DNA from: an uncultured Aquimarina sp.
GTDB lineage: Bacteria > Bacteroidota > Bacteroidia > Flavobacteriales > Flavobacteriaceae
NCBI GenBank assembly: GCA_947497175.1
Contig: CANMFM010000006.1
Location: 310,001 to 374,000 of the forward strand
DNA: 64,000 nucleotides
Direction of reading: 5' to 3'
Positions 35,920 to 46,498 of the stretch are shown in pieces. The position numbers and the translations under genes were made by a program. Numbering within the stretch: position 1 is the first letter of the stretch; each line of letters opens with the position of its first letter. A model generated the notes under the pieces. The model had not been told where the DNA came from, ran no database searches, and saw only the letters and a list, made by a program, of their open reading frames with translations.

Positions 35920-37109
35920 TGATTATTATATTTTTCTAATCCTTGTTTTAATATTTCGATTGATTTTTTTAGATCTCTTCGATTTAATACATAGGCGATT
36001 CTAACTTGATTCTTTCCTTCGTTTGGGCTAGAATAAAACCCAGAAGCCGGGGCTAACATAACGGTTTGTTTGTTCAAATCAAATTTATTTAATAACCATT
36101 CTGCAAAATGATCAGCATCTTGTACCGGTAATTCAGCAATACAATAAAATGCACCTTTGGGCAAGGCTACTTTAACACCGGGGATTTCTCTAAGTCCGGA
36201 AACCAGCGTATCTCTTCGAAGTCTGTATTTTTCTACAGTTTCTTTATAATATGAATCCGGAGCCTCTAAGGCAGCTTCACTTGCAATTTGCGCAAGAGTA
36301 GGAGGGCTTAATCTGGCCTGAGCAAACTTCATAGCTGTTTCAATCACACTTTTATTTTTACTAACTAAACATCCAATACGAGCCCCACACATGCTATATC
36401 GTTTAGAAACCGAATCTACTACAATCGCATGATCTTCTAAATCTCTTTCCTGCAAAATCGAATAGTGTTCTGAAGTATCATAAACAAACTCTCGATAAAC
36501 TTCGTCAGAAATTAAAAAAATGTCATGCTTGATTGCTAATTTTGATAATTGCTTTATTTCTTCCTTGCTGTATAGATAACCTGTAGGATTTCCTGGATTG
36601 CAGATTAGAATAGCTTTGGTTTTTGGAGTAATAAGTTTTTCAAAATGAGAAATGGGAGGTAAAGCAAACCCGTTTTCAATCTTAGAGATCACCGGGACTA
36701 CTTTAACCGTGGATTGTGTTGAAAAACTATAATAATTAGCATAAAAGGGTTCTGGTACTATAATTTCATCGCCAGGATCTGTTATGCTACCCATCGTAAA
36801 AATAAGTGCTTCACTCCCTCCAGTAGTCACCAGGATATCATCAGATGATATCGTAATATCATGTTTGGCATAATATCCCGCAAGTTTTTTTCGAAAACTT
36901 TCAAAACCAGCAGAGTGGCTATAAGCAAGGATATCTAATTCGTGATTTTTTACAGCATTCATAGCTTCAACAGGCGTCTTGATATCTGGTTGGCCTATGT
37001 TTAAATGATATATATGCTTGCCTTCTTTTACAGCTTTTTCTGCATAAGGAACCAATTTTCTAATTGGTGATTCTGGCATTGCTTTGCCCTTAAGGGATAC
37101 TATTGGCAT
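35916..37109 (-). CDS. Class I/II PLP-dependent aminotransferase
   Basis: A 397-residue aspartate-type aminotransferase. Seen are HLNIGQPDIKTP, TTGGSEALIF, CNPGNPTGYLYS with the PLP-contact Asn, ISDEVYREFVYD and the Schiff-base Lys in SVSKRYSMCGARIG, and Arg near VRIAYVLNRRDL binding the substrate carboxylate. Similar proteins act on aspartate, alanine or aromatic amino acids; the substrate is not determined. It overlaps murB by 4 bases. Confidence 0.9.
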   Translation of the reverse strand: MPIVSLKGKAMPESPIRKLVPYAEKAVKEGKHIYHLNIGQPDIKTPVEAMNAVKNHELDILAYSHSAGFESFRKKLAGYYAKHDITISSDDILVTTGGSEALIFTMGSITDPGDEIIVPEPFYANYYSFSTQSTVKVVPVISKIENGFALPPISHFEKLITPKTKAILICNPGNPTGYLYSKEEIKQLSKLAIKHDIFLISDEVYREFVYDTSEHYSILQERDLEDHAIVVDSVSKRYSMCGARIGCLVSKNKSVIETAMKFAQARLSPPTLAQIASEAALEAPDSYYKETVEKYRLRRDTLVSGLREIPGVKVALPKGAFYCIAELPVQDADHFAEWLLNKFDLNKQTVMLAPASGFYSSPNEGKNQVRIAYVLNRRDLKKSIEILKQGLEKYNNQ

Positions 37110-37213
37110 GTGATCTGATTTTAAGAATAAAATAGCGGTAAATTTCTTAAAATATTTAAGAATTTGATGTATAATTGAGATGATTTTTCAACTATTTTTC
37201 TATATTTAGCAGA

Positions 37214-38590
37214 ATGAAGGTTTTGTTATTGGATTTTTATCATTTTTTTAAAAGTACAATCATAGTACTTATTCTTTTTACCAACTACACGGTTGTTGGG
37301 CAAAATAATTTTCAATTAGCTCATGGTGCTAATACTGATAAATTGAAGTTCGACTTGGCAAATAACCTTATTGTTATACCTGTTCTTCTAAACGGAGTCG
37401 AATTATCCTTTATTCTGGATACCGGTGTTGGGTCTACCATTATTTTTAGTGTAGATAATACAAGTTCTTTAGAACTCAAAAACGCTTCTAAAATCTATTT
37501 AAGAGGTTTGGGAGATGGAGAACCTGTTGAAGCGATTAAATCGTTAAGTAATGAAGTAAAAATAGGAAATGCCGTCAGTAGTAATCATACCGTATACTTA
37601 GTATTTGATGAATCTATTAATTTTTCTCCCAGAATGGGATTTCCGATACATGGAATCATAGGATATGATTTTTTTAAAGATTTTATTTTAGATATTAATT
37701 ATACCAAAAAGATTATAAAGATTAATAAACCAAACTCTTATGTGTATAAGAAGTGTAAAAAATGTTATCAAACCGAAATAGCCTTTAGAGACCAAAATAA
37801 AAGGCCATATGTTACTGCAAAATATAAATCTTTAAAGGGGTTGATTGATATTAATCTTCTGTTAGATTCTGGATCAGGATCATCATTGTGGTTATTTGAG
37901 AACGCTGAAAAGGGGATTAATATTCCGAACAACTCGTTTAGTGATTTTCTGGGAAAAGGCTTTAATGGAGATATTTATGGCCAAAGAACCAAAATTGAAG
38001 AGCTTCATGTCGGTGATTTTGTATTAAGAGATGTAACTACTTCTTTTCCTGATTCCGTGTATATACGAGGGATTCCTATTCAGAAGCGTCAGGGATCGCT
38101 TGGAGGTAATGTTTTGAAACGATTTAATTTGATCGTAGATTATCCCAATCGAAAAATTTCATTCAAGAAAAATAGCTTTTTTAATAAACCATTTCATTAT
38201 AATATGAGTGGGATAACTGTTCAACATAAAGGATTTGAAATTGAAGTAGATACTACTTCGTATGTTGGCATAAAAAGCCAGACAGAAAAAAGCAGGCAAT
38301 ATTTAGGATTAAATAAGATTGTAAATAAAAAGACGGTTACTTTGGCAAATAGCTTTGTGCTGAGGCCTAAGTATGAGATTTCAGATATAAGACCAAGTTC
38401 TCCAGCCGATATTTCAGGATTAAAAGCAGGAGACATTATCTTAGAAGTTAATGGTAAAAAGGCCCATAGTTATAAGCTTTCAGAGCTTAACGATTTATTT
38501 TATTCTGAAGAAGGAAAAAAGATTAGAATTAAAGTCGATCGGTTAGGCGTAGAAATTAAATATGAATTTTATCTGAAAAAAGTAATTTAA
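37214..38590 (+). CDS. Retropepsin-like aspartyl protease with PDZ domain
   Basis: A 458-residue exported protein with an N-terminal hydrophobic signal ending VVGQ. Two aspartyl protease half-sites are present: FILDTGVGSTII (near residue 75) and LLLDSGSGSSLW (near residue 218), so the two lobes probably pair within one chain. The C-terminus (about 385-458) is a PDZ domain (IRPSSPADISGLKAGDIIL). The family is common and poorly characterised in Bacteroidetes. It stands alone with its own terminator. Protease activity is likely but substrate unknown. Confidence 0.85.
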   Translation: MKVLLLDFYHFFKSTIIVLILFTNYTVVGQNNFQLAHGANTDKLKFDLANNLIVIPVLLNGVELSFILDTGVGSTIIFSVDNTSSLELKNASKIYLRGLGDGEPVEAIKSLSNEVKIGNAVSSNHTVYLVFDESINFSPRMGFPIHGIIGYDFFKDFILDINYTKKIIKINKPNSYVYKKCKKCYQTEIAFRDQNKRPYVTAKYKSLKGLIDINLLLDSGSGSSLWLFENAEKGINIPNNSFSDFLGKGFNGDIYGQRTKIEELHVGDFVLRDVTTSFPDSVYIRGIPIQKRQGSLGGNVLKRFNLIVDYPNRKISFKKNSFFNKPFHYNMSGITVQHKGFEIEVDTTSYVGIKSQTEKSRQYLGLNKIVNKKTVTLANSFVLRPKYEISDIRPSSPADISGLKAGDIILEVNGKKAHSYKLSELNDLFYSEEGKKIRIKVDRLGVEIKYEFYLKKVI

Positions 38591-38591
38591 A

Positions 38592-38628
38592 AAAGAAGGG
38601 TCTTATTTTTTTAATAAGACCCTTCTTT
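38592..38628. terminator. Bidirectional terminator after the aspartyl protease
   Basis: A perfect 16-bp stem, AAAGAAGGGTCTTATT (38592-38607) with AATAAGACCCTTCTTT (38613-38628), with a 5-base T-rich loop, between two convergent genes. Confidence 0.88.
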
Positions 38629-38644
38629 ACTATTGTACATAAGA

Positions 38645-39040
38645 TTAATTCTTTTCAAGAACACTCTTGTCTAATACAGTTCCTTTAATTTTTATAGCTT
38701 TTGTAGCTTCTTCGGCATTCGAGTATACTGTTATTGTTTTGCGAATAGGCCCTACTCTTTTGGTGTCGTATTTTACTTCTATTACACCTGTTTCACCAGG
38801 AGCAATTGGTTTTTCCGGTTTTTTAGGGATAGTACATCCACAGCTCGAATATACTCTAGAAATTACTAAAGGTGCATCCCCTGTATTAGAGAATTTAAAT
38901 TGGCGAACACCATCGCTTCCTTTGGCAATTTCACCATAATCAATAACTTCGCTTTCAAACTTTATTTGTGCTTTGGTATCTTGAGCATTTATGGTAGCCC
39001 CGAGGAAACCAATAAATAAAATTAATAGTGCATTTTTCAT
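38645..39040 (-). CDS. DUF1573 exported protein
   Basis: A 131-residue periplasmic or surface protein with a signal peptide ending INAQ. The DUF1573 core is clear: DYGEIAKGSDGVRQFKFSNTG, then SRVYSSCGCT with the conserved CGC, and PIAPGETGVIEVKYDT. The fold is immunoglobulin-like (ASPM/SPD-2/Hydin related). It lies divergent from valS, an association I recall from other Flavobacteria. Function is unknown. Confidence 0.9.
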   Translation of the reverse strand: MKNALLILFIGFLGATINAQDTKAQIKFESEVIDYGEIAKGSDGVRQFKFSNTGDAPLVISRVYSSCGCTIPKKPEKPIAPGETGVIEVKYDTKRVGPIRKTITVYSNAEEATKAIKIKGTVLDKSVLEKN

Positions 39041-39233
39041 AGTGTAGGTTTTTTATTGGGTGTAAAAGTACTTACTTTTTATCCAACTTCAAAATTACAT
39101 AAAAGCATAAGCTTTTGGAGTTGCAATGCTTATGTTAAAATATGGGATCTAAAGATTCCTGTTTTTATTTGACTTTTTTCGTGTTTATCCACATATTTCT
39201 AACATCACGCTTCGTACTTCGTACTTTAATAAT

Positions 39234-39241
39234 TACTTTTG
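39234..39241 (+). promoter_or_regulatory. -7 promoter element of valS
   Basis: TACTTTTG, an exact consensus match 31 bp before the ATG at 39272. It overlaps the TTG at 39239, ruling that codon out as the start. Confidence 0.65.
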
Positions 39242-39271
39242 CACTCTAAAATCCAAAAATCGGACCAAAGT

Positions 39272-41905
39272 ATGGCATTAGCAGCAAAATATGATGCACA
39301 ATCGATAGAAGACAAGTGGTATAATTACTGGATGCAGAATAATTATTTTCACTCAGAGGTAGATGAAAGAGAGGCTTATACTATAGTTATTCCGCCACCT
39401 AATGTAACAGGAGTGTTACATATGGGGCATATGTTAAATAATACAATACAAGATGTGCTAATCCGTAGAGCACGCCTTAAAGGTTATAATGCGTGCTGGG
39501 TGCCGGGTACAGATCATGCCTCTATTGCTACAGAAGCTAAAGTTGTGGCCAAACTCAAAGAAGAAGGAATTGATAAAAAAGACCTTACGCGCGAAGAATT
39601 TCTTGAACATGCCTGGGAATGGACGCATAAGCATGGGGGGATTATTCTAGAACAACTTAAGAAATTAGGAGCCTCATGCGATTGGGAGCGCACTGCATTT
39701 ACAATGGATGACAATTTGTCGGCATCAGTAATTAAAGTATTTGTTGATCTATACAATAAAGGACTCATATATCGTGGGTATAGAATGGTAAACTGGGATC
39801 CCGAAGCAAAGACGACACTGTCTGATGAAGAAGTAATCTATGAAGAAAAACAAGGTAATTTATACTATTTAAAATATAAAATAGAGGGTAGTAGTGATAC
39901 ACTTACTATTGCTACTACACGACCTGAAACCATTATGGGGGATACGGCGATATGTATTAATCCTAACGATGAACGATTTACTCATCTTAAAGGAAAAAAA
40001 GCAATTGTGCCCATCGCAAATCGAGTTATCCCTATAATCGAAGACGAATATGTAGATGTAGAGTTTGGTACAGGGTGTCTTAAAGTAACTCCTGCTCACG
40101 ATCCTAATGATAAAGTACTTGGCGATAAGCATCACTTAGAGGTAATAGATATATTTAATGATGATGCAACTTTAAATTCTTTTGGATTGCATTATGAAGG
40201 GAAAGATCGTTTTATAGTTCGTAAAGAGATCGTAAAAGAGCTAGAAAGTATTGGTGTTTTAGAAAAGATAGAAACTCATCTTAATAAAGTAGGTACTAGT
40301 GAGCGTACAAAAGCGGTAATAGAACCTAAATTAAGCGATCAATGGTTCTTGAAAATGAAGGATCTTGCTCAACCAGCCTTAGATGCAGTTATAGGTAGTG
40401 AGGTTAACTTAGTGCCCGAAAAATTTATTAATACGTACCGTCACTGGATGGAAAATGTGAGAGATTGGAATATTTCTCGTCAATTATGGTGGGGACATCA
40501 AATTCCGGCATATTTTTATGGTGATGGGAAAGAAGATTTTGTTGTTGCTGAAAGTAAAGAAGAGGCGCTGGTTTTAGCTAAAGAAAAAACAGGGAACAAT
40601 TCTTTGAGTCATGCTGATCTAACTCAAGATCCAGATGCTTTAGATACTTGGTTTTCGTCTTGGCTATGGCCAATGAGTGTGTTTAACGGTATTTTAGAGC
40701 CAGATAACAAAGAAATAAACTATTATTATCCTACAAATGATCTGGTTACAGCACCAGAAATTCTATTTTTCTGGGTTGCTCGTATGATTATAGCAGGATA
40801 TGAGTATAGAGGCGAGAAACCGTTTACCAATGTATATCTTACGGGTATCGTTAGAGATAAGCAACGACGTAAAATGTCTAAATCTCTTGGAAACTCTCCA
40901 GACCCGTTAGATTTGATTGCTCAATATGGTGCAGATGGCATACGAGTAGGAATGCTCTTAAGTTCTCCTGCAGGTAATGACCTGATGTTTGATGAAGATT
41001 TATGTAAGCAAGGTAGCGCATTTGTAAATAAAATATTTAATGCATCAAGACTGGTGCTTGGTTGGGATGTAGATTCAACTTTAGAGCAACCCGAAGCTTC
41101 TCTTGTTGCCCTGAATTGGTACAGATCAAAATTCCAAAAAGCATTGGTTGAATTGGAGAAGAACTATAATAAATATCGTATTAGCGATGCGTTGATGACA
41201 ACCTACAAGCTGATTTATGATGATTTCTGTGGATGGCTGTTAGAAATGATTAAACCTGCCTATCAAGCACCGATTGATGGCAAAACCTATCAAGAGATAA
41301 TTGAGATTTTAGAAAATAATTTAAAAATTCTGCATCCATTTGTGCCATTTATTTCTGAAGAGATATGGCAAGAGATTTCTAATAGAACTCCAAACGATGC
41401 ATTAATCGTTGCCAGTTGGCCAAAAGAGACTTCGGTTGATGCTGATTTGATTAAAAAGTTCGAAATTGCTTCCGATGTAGTTTCAGGAATTAGGACGATA
41501 CGTAAAGAAAAGAATATTCCTTTTAAAGAAACAATACAGGTATCGATTTTGAATAATGAAAAGGTAGACGGGACATTCGATTCTGTAATTTCAAAATTGG
41601 GCAACCTCTCTTCTTTTGAATATGTAAATGAAAAAGTAGAAGGAGCACTTTCATTTAGAGTGAAATCTAATGAATATTTTATCCCGATCTCAGGAGCAAT
41701 AAATGTAGAAGATGAAATTAAAAAACTTAATGAAGAATTAAACTATACAGAGGGTTTTTTGAAATCTGTACAGAAAAAATTGCAAAATGAACGATTTGTT
41801 AATAATGCTCCAGAACAAGTGATTGCTAACGAACGAAAGAAAGAGGCTGATGCCGAAGCAAAAATAGCGACCTTAAGATCAAGTTTAGCAGGGTTGCAGA
41901 ATTAA
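39272..41905 (+). CDS. valS: Valyl-tRNA synthetase
   Basis: Class I synthetase charging tRNA-Val, 877 residues from the ATG at 39272 ([10 protein letters not shown]). The HIGH motif appears in [16 protein letters not shown], the KMSKS motif in [14 protein letters not shown]; the CP1 editing region holds [12 protein letters not shown]. The C-terminal coiled coil ([18 protein letters not shown] onwards) is that of ValS. It ends in a strong bidirectional terminator shared with the ACBP gene. Confidence 0.97.
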   Translation: MALAAKYDAQSIEDKWYNYWMQNNYFHSEVDEREAYTIVIPPPNVTGVLHMGHMLNNTIQDVLIRRARLKGYNACWVPGTDHASIATEAKVVAKLKEEGIDKKDLTREEFLEHAWEWTHKHGGIILEQLKKLGASCDWERTAFTMDDNLSASVIKVFVDLYNKGLIYRGYRMVNWDPEAKTTLSDEEVIYEEKQGNLYYLKYKIEGSSDTLTIATTRPETIMGDTAICINPNDERFTHLKGKKAIVPIANRVIPIIEDEYVDVEFGTGCLKVTPAHDPNDKVLGDKHHLEVIDIFNDDATLNSFGLHYEGKDRFIVRKEIVKELESIGVLEKIETHLNKVGTSERTKAVIEPKLSDQWFLKMKDLAQPALDAVIGSEVNLVPEKFINTYRHWMENVRDWNISRQLWWGHQIPAYFYGDGKEDFVVAESKEEALVLAKEKTGNNSLSHADLTQDPDALDTWFSSWLWPMSVFNGILEPDNKEINYYYPTNDLVTAPEILFFWVARMIIAGYEYRGEKPFTNVYLTGIVRDKQRRKMSKSLGNSPDPLDLIAQYGADGIRVGMLLSSPAGNDLMFDEDLCKQGSAFVNKIFNASRLVLGWDVDSTLEQPEASLVALNWYRSKFQKALVELEKNYNKYRISDALMTTYKLIYDDFCGWLLEMIKPAYQAPIDGKTYQEIIEILENNLKILHPFVPFISEEIWQEISNRTPNDALIVASWPKETSVDADLIKKFEIASDVVSGIRTIRKEKNIPFKETIQVSILNNEKVDGTFDSVISKLGNLSSFEYVNEKVEGALSFRVKSNEYFIPISGAINVEDEIKKLNEELNYTEGFLKSVQKKLQNERFVNNAPEQVIANERKKEADAEAKIATLRSSLAGLQN

Positions 41906-41926
41906 TATAATACTATCGAATCAAAT

Positions 41927-41970
41927 AAAAAGGGCTTTGAGAGTATCCAAGATACTCAAAGCCCTTTTTT
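41927..41970. terminator. Bidirectional terminator between valS and the ACBP gene
   Basis: A long stem: outer arms AAAAAGGGCTTT and AAAGCCCTTTTT, inner arms GAGTATC and GATACTC with a CAA loop, and a two-base bulge. A- and T-runs flank it. It overlaps the stop codon of the ACBP gene by two bases. Confidence 0.88.
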
Positions 41971-42241
41971 AATCGATAATATACTTATTTACCATTTCAA
42001 TATATTTTAGTTTTGCCTCTTGCGGGGTGAGACTTTTAACCTGAAAAAGAGCATTAAGCTTGAATGCGTTTCTTAATTCGCTGTCGCCAGACGGGCTATA
42101 AAACCCGGCATCCTCGGTATGTATAGCTTGTTTGTAATACGCGTAGAAATGAAGCATAATATCTGGCGGCAATTGAATAGTTGTATTGCAGGCGCGCTCA
42201 TAGGCTTTATGAAAAGCAATATTTAATTCTTCTTCAGTCAT
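41969..42241 (-). CDS. Acyl-CoA-binding protein
   Basis: A 90-residue four-helix protein of the ACBP family, which binds long-chain acyl-CoA in the cytoplasm. The family core is visible: LPPDIMLHFYAYYKQA (with the Tyr-Lys binding the CoA phosphate), a central RNAFKLNALFQVKSL and the C-terminal EAKLKYIEMVNKYI. It follows the cdsA-psd pair on the same strand after 106 bp, so it belongs to a phospholipid gene neighbourhood. Confidence 0.88.
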   Translation of the reverse strand: MTEEELNIAFHKAYERACNTTIQLPPDIMLHFYAYYKQAIHTEDAGFYSPSGDSELRNAFKLNALFQVKSLTPQEAKLKYIEMVNKYIID

Positions 42242-42347
42242 TTTAGTGAAACTCCTTCTAAATATTCAATAAAAATTAAGATATTTAAAAGATGGGTTGA
42301 ACTAATTTCTTGTCTTTAAAAGACAGGACAATTTTTATACTTTTTAT

Positions 42348-42995
42348 TTAAATTGTAGCAATAATACTTTCTCCTCCTTTTACCTTTTGATTTAAGGCAA
42401 CATTCACTTTTGTACCAATTGGTAAATATACATCTACTCTGGAGCCAAATTTTATAAATCCACTATCGCTACCCTGAATTACTTTTTCTCCTTCTGTAGC
42501 ATAGTTGACAATTCTTTTTGCTAAAGCGCCAGCAATTTGCCGATAAAGTACTTCTATGATGGTATTCTTCACCACGACCGTAGTTCTTTCATTTTCTTCT
42601 GAAGCCTTTGGGTGCCATGCGACCAAATATTTTCCTGGATGATATTTGCTAAAAATGACTTCACCATTTATAGGGTGTCTGGTCACATGAACATTAATAG
42701 GAGACATAAAAATTGAAACTTGGAGTCTCTTGTCTTTAAAATGTTCTTTTTCAAGAACTTCTTCGATAACAACAACTTTTCCGTCTACAGGAGCAACTAC
42801 TGTATTGTCATTAATATTTGTTTTCCTTTTTGGATTTCTAAAAAATTGTAAGATCAAAATCAAAAATGCAACAGAAACCGTAAATATAGCGATTTGCCAT
42901 TCTTTGATTTGAATCGCGACATACGAGGCCACATTAATACCTAAGAACAGTACAATGGCAACAGAAATTATTTTATATCCTTCTTTATGAAACAT
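42348..42995 (-). CDS. psd: Phosphatidylserine decarboxylase
   Basis: Pyruvoyl enzyme that makes phosphatidylethanolamine. The 215-residue protein is the short form; the self-cleavage site is Gly-Ser in DSGFIKFGSRVDVYLP, giving a small alpha chain with the pyruvoyl group. Two N-terminal membrane helices (about 8-50), VVAPVDGKVVVIEEV and SPINVHVTRHPINGEV are typical. It overlaps cdsA by 11 bases, and the pair supplies CDP-diacylglycerol and phosphatidylethanolamine. Confidence 0.95.
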   Translation of the reverse strand: MFHKEGYKIISVAIVLFLGINVASYVAIQIKEWQIAIFTVSVAFLILILQFFRNPKRKTNINDNTVVAPVDGKVVVIEEVLEKEHFKDKRLQVSIFMSPINVHVTRHPINGEVIFSKYHPGKYLVAWHPKASEENERTTVVVKNTIIEVLYRQIAGALAKRIVNYATEGEKVIQGSDSGFIKFGSRVDVYLPIGTKVNVALNQKVKGGESIIATI

Positions 42996-43803
42996 GTTTC
43001 AGAATTTGTAAAAATACGTATAAAAATGGGCTGGCAAATAGCACGCTATCCAGGCGATCATATATGCCGCCATGCCCAGGCATAATAGTACCACTATCTT
43101 TAACACCAGCCTGCCTTTTGAATTTAGATTGTATCAGATCACCTAATGTACCAAAAATACTCATAATTATGCTTATAATCAACCAAGTGGTAATAGATAA
43201 TGTCTGAGAAAAGATGGCAATCAAATAACCAGCTAGTAAAGAGAAGATGAAACCTCCAACAAAGCCTTCAATGGTTTTTTTAGGAGAAATACGTTTGAGT
43301 AACTTATGTTTTCCAAAGTTTTTTCCTACCAAATATGCAAAGGTATCATTGGTCCAAGTTATCAAAAACGCTCCGGCAATAATTAGTGGTTGATATTCTC
43401 CCGAATAATTTGGGACTAAGGTTAAAAAAATAATGCAAGTAATTAAATAAAAGATACTCGTTCGGTACTTTCTTTTTTCAAACATCGGAATGATGCGAAT
43501 CGTTACCAGATCTTTTACTAAAAATAATTCGGTAATAATTGTAAGTGTTAATACAGGGATTATAAGATAAAGTTGATCCTGGAATATGTGTAGTACAGCT
43601 AAGAGAATAATAAAAATTGCGTATAACCTTTTACTAGTAAGGTGGATTAATTTTTGAAATTCATATACGCAAATGATTCCAAAAACTACAAATACCCCGA
43701 TAAAGGTATATTTTGCGAAATCATACTGAGAGATAAAGATTGACCCCAGCAAAATTGCAGCATATAAAAATCCTGATAAAGATCTTGTAAGCAGTTCCTT
43801 CAT
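42985..43803 (-). CDS. cdsA: Phosphatidate cytidylyltransferase
   Basis: Integral membrane enzyme forming CDP-diacylglycerol from phosphatidate and CTP. The 272-residue protein has about eight membrane segments and the C-terminal signature GDLIQSKFKRQAGVKDSG, then PGHGGIYDRLDS with the catalytic metal residues. The start at 43803 (MKELLTRSLSG) is preferred because the longer frame adds a Cys-rich unrelated stretch inside the LUD gene. It lies 1 base after the LUD gene and overlaps psd. Confidence 0.95.
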   Translation of the reverse strand: MKELLTRSLSGFLYAAILLGSIFISQYDFAKYTFIGVFVVFGIICVYEFQKLIHLTSKRLYAIFIILLAVLHIFQDQLYLIIPVLTLTIITELFLVKDLVTIRIIPMFEKRKYRTSIFYLITCIIFLTLVPNYSGEYQPLIIAGAFLITWTNDTFAYLVGKNFGKHKLLKRISPKKTIEGFVGGFIFSLLAGYLIAIFSQTLSITTWLIISIIMSIFGTLGDLIQSKFKRQAGVKDSGTIMPGHGGIYDRLDSVLFASPFLYVFLQILKHVS

Positions 43804-43804
43804 A

Positions 43805-44416
43805 TTATAAATCTTCCAACAGCAGCAAATATAGATTTTTTGAACTATTTCCATAGCTTAAGAAATCCTTTTCTTTTTGTGGTTCAAAATCTTTTATTGT
43901 GGTGATATTTGAAGGGATTGCATTTTTGTTTTTTTCTTTAATACCTTTTAGTCCTTCTCCGATGCTTTTAACTAATTGACTTGTAGCTGCTAAAATCACA
44001 AAATTATCAGGTAGTTCAGTCAATTTTTTTTCTCTAAGTTGATTTGAAGAAACTAAAATTGCCCCACTATCAGCAACTAAATATTCACAGGTTGCAAAAA
44101 AGAAAGAAGCAGAAGTAGATTTGACATAGTTTAAGTTAAACCCAGAAAATTTATGCTCTAAACCTATATCAAAGGAGCATACATCTTTTTCATACCAGTC
44201 ATTTTCCAATAGGATCTTGTCAAAAGAATCTAGAACTTCATTGTCGTTGTCACAATATAGAAATTTGCCTCCATTTCTTTTGAAATTCATCATAAAGCTT
44301 TCATCGATCGGTAGATCGATTTCGGGCATATACTTACTGCGATCTTCTAAATGGCGTTCCTTACTCTTTTGGTCTGATTTAGATTTTGAGGAAAATATTC
44401 TTCTAAATAGACTCAT
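43805..44416 (-). CDS. LUD (LutC/YkgG-like) domain protein
   Basis: A 203-residue cytoplasmic protein of the LUD superfamily. YLVADSGAILVSSNQL and LPDNFVILAATSQLVKSI correspond to the family core (normally ADTGTI and PxxHIxV). No LutA or LutB iron-sulfur partners are adjacent, so a lactate role is unlikely. It sits between ftsH and cdsA, with a single base before cdsA, and is probably co-transcribed with the phospholipid genes. The function is unknown. Confidence 0.75.
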   Translation of the reverse strand: MSLFRRIFSSKSKSDQKSKERHLEDRSKYMPEIDLPIDESFMMNFKRNGGKFLYCDNDNEVLDSFDKILLENDWYEKDVCSFDIGLEHKFSGFNLNYVKSTSASFFFATCEYLVADSGAILVSSNQLREKKLTELPDNFVILAATSQLVKSIGEGLKGIKEKNKNAIPSNITTIKDFEPQKEKDFLSYGNSSKNLYLLLLEDL

Positions 44417-44470
44417 TTTTTGAATTATGATTGGGGAATTACAATTTTATGATACCTTCAAAGATAAAAA

Positions 44471-44505
44471 AAATCTTAACCTAATTTTCTGTTAGGTTAA
44501 GATTT
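44471..44505 (-). terminator. Terminator of ftsH
   Basis: Arms AAATCTTAACCTAA (44471-44484) and TTAGGTTAAGATTT (44492-44505) form a perfect 14-bp stem; on the minus strand a run of Ts follows. It separates ftsH from the LUD-cdsA-psd operon. Confidence 0.85.
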
Positions 44506-44532
44506 TTCATTTTACAAGTAAAAACCACTTGT

Positions 44533-46485
44533 TTAAGAAGGTTCTTTTATGATTTCTTCTTCTTTTTTTCCGAAAGGACGTTCACCAAATATTTTTTCAA
44601 GGTTATCTTTGAAAATAACTTCTTTCTCTAATAAGACCTCAGCAAGCTCAGTTAGTTTGTCCTTATGTTTTTCCAGTAATTCTACTGCTCTTTTATATTG
44701 AGTTTCGATAATATTAGAAATTTCTTTATCAATTAACTCACTAGTTTGCTCACTATATGGTTTTGCAAAACTGTATTCGTTCTGTCCTGAAGAATCATAA
44801 TAAGTTAAGTTTCCAACTTTATCATTAAGTCCGTAGATGGTTACCATCGCTCTTGCTTGCTTGGTCACTTTTTCTAGATCACTTAAAGCTCCCGTAGAAA
44901 TTTCATTAAAGATAACTTGCTCTGCAGCACGACCACCTAATGCAGCACACATCTCATCCAACATTTGATTTGGCCTAACTATAAGTCTTTCTTCGGGTAG
45001 ATACCATGCAGCACCTAAGGATTGTCCTCTTGGTACAATAGTTACTTTAACCAATGGTGCAGCATGTTCTAACATCCAGCTTACCGTGGCATGTCCCGCT
45101 TCATGAAAAGCAATTGCACGCTTTTCTGATGGGGTAATTATTTTATTTTTTTTCTCTAATCCACCCACAATTCGATCTACAGCGTCAAGAAAATCTTGTT
45201 TGCCTACCGCCTTATTTCCTTTTCTAGCTGCTATTAATGCAGCTTCATTACAAACATTGGCAATATCGGCACCAGAAAAACCGGGGGTTTGCTTTGCCAA
45301 GAATTCTGTGTCTAGTTCATTGGCTACCTTCTTTAATGGCTTTAGATGAACTTCAAAAATCTCTTTTCGTTCGCGCACATCCGGAAGATCGACATAAATT
45401 TGTCTGTCAAAACGACCAGCTCGCATTAATGCTTTGTCCAGTACATCCGCTCTGTTGGTAGCAGCAATAACAATAACATTGGTATTTGTACCAAAACCGT
45501 CCATTTCTGTTAATAATTGATTTAAAGTATTTTCTCTTTCATCATTTGATCCAGAAAAATTACTTTTTCCTCTTGCTCTACCAATAGCGTCAATTTCATC
45601 AATAAATATGATTGCAGGAGATTTTTCTTTAGCCTGTTTGAATAAATCTCGTACTCTTGAGGCTCCAACACCTACAAACATTTCTACGAAATCTGATCCG
45701 GACAATGAGAAGAACGGTACTTTAGCTTCTCCGGCAACGGCTTTTGCCAGTAAAGTTTTACCAGTTCCCGGGGGGCCAACTAAAAGTGCTCCTTTTGGAA
45801 TTTTTCCTCCTAAGGAGGTATATTTTTCCGGGTTTTTTAAGAAATCAACAATTTCTTGTATTTCCTCTTTTGCTCCTTCAAGACCAGCCACATTTTCAAA
45901 AGATACTTTAACCTCTGTATTTTGATCAAAAAGTTTAGCCTTAGATTTTCCAATATTGAAAATCTGTCCGCCGCCACCGCCACCGGCACCGCCACTCATT
46001 CTTCGCATAATAAATATCCATACTCCAATAATCAAAGCAAAAGGTAGTAGTGTAATAAAAATCTCACCCCATACATTACTCTCGGTATCATAGGTTACCT
46101 GAGTTGATAATCCATTTTTGCTTTTAGCCTCAGCAATTTCGTTTTCAAAATTTTGGAGATCTCCAAATTCGAATTGATAATCTGGATCGTTAGGGCTAGC
46201 CGGTAATAATGAATTACTTTTCTTTTTTTGATGCTTTTCTAAAGATTTAGCTTCGCTGGTAAGAAATACTTTAGCTTTACGGCGATTTATAATCACCACT
46301 TTGTCTACTTCTCCATTGCTTAAAAAATCCTGGAATTCTGAAGGCGATGTAGTAGGAGCTGATCCAATACTACTTCCTCCCATAAAATTGAGTACTAAAA
46401 AACCAATAATTATAATTGCATAAATCCAATATGCACTAAACTTAGGCTTTTTATTAGGTTCTGTTTTTTTATTTTCTTTCGCCAT
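44533..46485 (-). CDS. ftsH: ATP-dependent zinc metalloprotease FtsH
   Basis: Membrane AAA+ protease for quality control of membrane and cytosolic proteins. The 650 residues show two membrane helices (about 16-35 and 140-160) around a periplasmic domain, Walker A GPPGTGKT at 237-244, Walker B IIFIDEID at 292-299, arginine-finger region RAGRFDR and the zinc site HEAGH at 461-465. A Gly-rich stretch (about 164-173) follows the second helix. It starts 13 bases after rsfS ends. Confidence 0.97.
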   Translation of the reverse strand: MAKENKKTEPNKKPKFSAYWIYAIIIIGFLVLNFMGGSSIGSAPTTSPSEFQDFLSNGEVDKVVIINRRKAKVFLTSEAKSLEKHQKKKSNSLLPASPNDPDYQFEFGDLQNFENEIAEAKSKNGLSTQVTYDTESNVWGEIFITLLPFALIIGVWIFIMRRMSGGAGGGGGGQIFNIGKSKAKLFDQNTEVKVSFENVAGLEGAKEEIQEIVDFLKNPEKYTSLGGKIPKGALLVGPPGTGKTLLAKAVAGEAKVPFFSLSGSDFVEMFVGVGASRVRDLFKQAKEKSPAIIFIDEIDAIGRARGKSNFSGSNDERENTLNQLLTEMDGFGTNTNVIVIAATNRADVLDKALMRAGRFDRQIYVDLPDVRERKEIFEVHLKPLKKVANELDTEFLAKQTPGFSGADIANVCNEAALIAARKGNKAVGKQDFLDAVDRIVGGLEKKNKIITPSEKRAIAFHEAGHATVSWMLEHAAPLVKVTIVPRGQSLGAAWYLPEERLIVRPNQMLDEMCAALGGRAAEQVIFNEISTGALSDLEKVTKQARAMVTIYGLNDKVGNLTYYDSSGQNEYSFAKPYSEQTSELIDKEISNIIETQYKRAVELLEKHKDKLTELAEVLLEKEVIFKDNLEKIFGERPFGKKEEEIIKEPS

Positions 46486-46498
46486 TTACGGTTTTCTT

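Noticed and set aside
39239..39271. TTG start for ValS
   Set aside because: The codon is part of the -7 element TACTTTTG, so translation must start at 39272.
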